DNA of 38,198 nt from a virus. The notes under the pieces were generated by a model, which was not told where the DNA came from, searched no databases, and saw nothing but the letters and a program-made list of their open reading frames with translations. A program made the translations under genes and the position numbers. Where the stretch lies: positions 1 through 38,198 of IMG/VR virus record IMGVR_UViG_3300029448_000129; one strand, given 5' to 3'. The first letter of the stretch is position 1; each line of letters begins with the position of its first letter. This document shows, piece by piece, positions 37,441 to 38,198 of this stretch.

Positions 37441-38198
37441 TTAAAAGTCAAGCTTTATACGGACCAAAGATTCTTTAGTAAAGTCTTTTAATAGAGGTCT
37501 CGATAGTTTAGCGGTTGCAAGTAAATCGTTATTATCGTTATATAGCCCTACTGATGTAGCGTATGATTGTGGATTATTAACCATTACGTTGTGCCTTAAT
37601 TCTCCTGATCCTGTAACGTTAGAAGGATTAGATGAATAATTAAATTCAGCATTTCTAGCTCTTACAAATACAAAGTTAGAAGAAATAGTTTCTTCAGAAT
37701 TAAGTTTAAATCCTCCTTCTGTAGCTCCTTTTTTGATAGCATCAAATAATTTTTCTGAACCGCTACCTTCAGTATTCATATTACGGAGAGTCCCTAAGTT
37801 TATTCCTCCATTAGAACCAGACGATGGACTATCAAGTGCTTTTCCATTTAGAAGTATAATACCGACATCTGGTAAGAAAAATCCATAAGAACCTGAAGTT
37901 TTAGAATGACCTGTTGCGTTTACTCCTGTGTATACATTTCCTAAACTACCAGATACTATATCAAACACTCTACCTGCATCATTAAAATTAGTAGTGGTAG
38001 CCACCTGACTGTTATCTGTTAATACTAAAAGTGGATTTGGATTATCCGTATCATCTGAACCTGATAATGTTAAACTAAGGGTACCAGGTAATAATTTTTC
38101 TTTATATCTAGCTCTATCTATTGATATTGCATAAAAATGTGAACCAGTTTCAGATCCAAATACGAAGTTACCTTCTTCATCTCCTAATACTAACGACC
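37441..38198 (-). CDS. Tail or baseplate structural protein, 5' end beyond window
   Basis: The frame stays open from 37441 to the right edge, giving at least 252 codons. A GTG at 38002-38004 could be read as a start (VATTTNFN), but the upstream frame continues in good coding sequence (LVLGDEEGNFVFGSETGSHF, then YAISIDRARYKEKLLPGTLS), so it is internal and the true start lies outside. The C-terminal part, EFNYSSNPSNVTGSGELRHN then YATSVGLYNDNNDLLATAKL, is paralogous to the end of the 335-residue protein. It is a tail or baseplate protein, probably of the same array. Confidence 0.8.
   Translation of the reverse strand, partial: SLVLGDEEGNFVFGSETGSHFYAISIDRARYKEKLLPGTLSLTLSGSDDTDNPNPLLVLTDNSQVATTTNFNDAGRVFDIVSGSLGNVYTGVNATGHSKTSGSYGFFLPDVGIILLNGKALDSPSSGSNGGINLGTLRNMNTEGSGSEKLFDAIKKGATEGGFKLNSEETISSNFVFVRARNAEFNYSSNPSNVTGSGELRHNVMVNNPQSYATSVGLYNDNNDLLATAKLSRPLLKDFTKESLVRIKLDF

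Noticed and set aside
37441-38004. A complete gene starting at the GTG at 38004
   Set aside because: The same frame is open and clearly coding up to the window edge, and the paralogue at 36430-37437 is much longer. The gene is 5'-truncated by the window, not started here.
1-38198. tRNA genes, integrase, attachment sites or insertion sequences
   Set aside because: Genes are packed with almost no gaps, and I saw no cloverleaf, recombinase motif or terminal repeats that would support any of these.

Overview
This window is part of a tailed-phage genome. It looks like a distant T4-type myovirus that is AT-rich and probably marine. Every supported gene lies on the minus strand, so transcription runs from high to low coordinates. 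The T4-type assignment rests on a run of recognisable T4 head genes: large terminase (gp17), portal (gp20), prohead protease (gp21), acidic scaffold (gp22), major capsid protein (gp23) and neck protein (gp13). Almost no start codon has a Shine-Dalgarno sequence; starts are preceded by A/T-rich stretches. A lipoprotein rich in Asn and aromatic residues resembles secreted proteins of Flavobacteriia. Together these suggest, without proving, a Bacteroidetes host.

Layout in transcription order. (1) 38198-34737: three tail or baseplate fibre-type proteins. The first is cut by the window edge; the third ends in an S74 intramolecular chaperone. (2) 34718-30094: a SegE-like GIY-YIG protein, several small unknown proteins, a CHC2/TOPRIM primase, an unknown protein and a RecB/Cas4-like nuclease. 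(3) 30097-25101: a lipoprotein, a zeta-toxin-like P-loop kinase, a nucleotidyltransferase-zincin fusion, a second small zincin, a HAD nucleotidase, a zinc-ribbon protein and a one-pass membrane coiled coil. (4) 25104-18143: small basic proteins, a possible glycosyltransferase, an 819-residue mosaic protein and two unknown proteins. (5) 18137-5064: the head module, with terminase, portal, core-type proteins, protease, scaffold, capsid and neck proteins. The T4 tail sheath and tube genes (18, 19) are not between terminase and portal. (6) 5062-1: a connector-type protein and a string of glycine-, serine- and threonine-rich tail-fibre proteins. The last is built of ~100-residue repeats and runs off the left edge.

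Two patterns tie the window together. First, unrelated proteins share a 9-10-residue N-terminal tag of the form MKLSxIILE followed by a non-conserved body. This resembles the capsid-targeting sequences of T4 internal proteins, which the gp21 protease cleaves after Glu. The tag sits on a P-loop kinase, a probable prohead protein and small unknowns, with looser versions on a HAD nucleotidase and others. This suggests a set of proteins packaged in the head and possibly injected. Second, a motif reading TATTTATNATA in the sense direction lies just upstream of many gene starts. It is a candidate phage late promoter and would often leave very short leaders, in keeping with the missing Shine-Dalgarno sequences.
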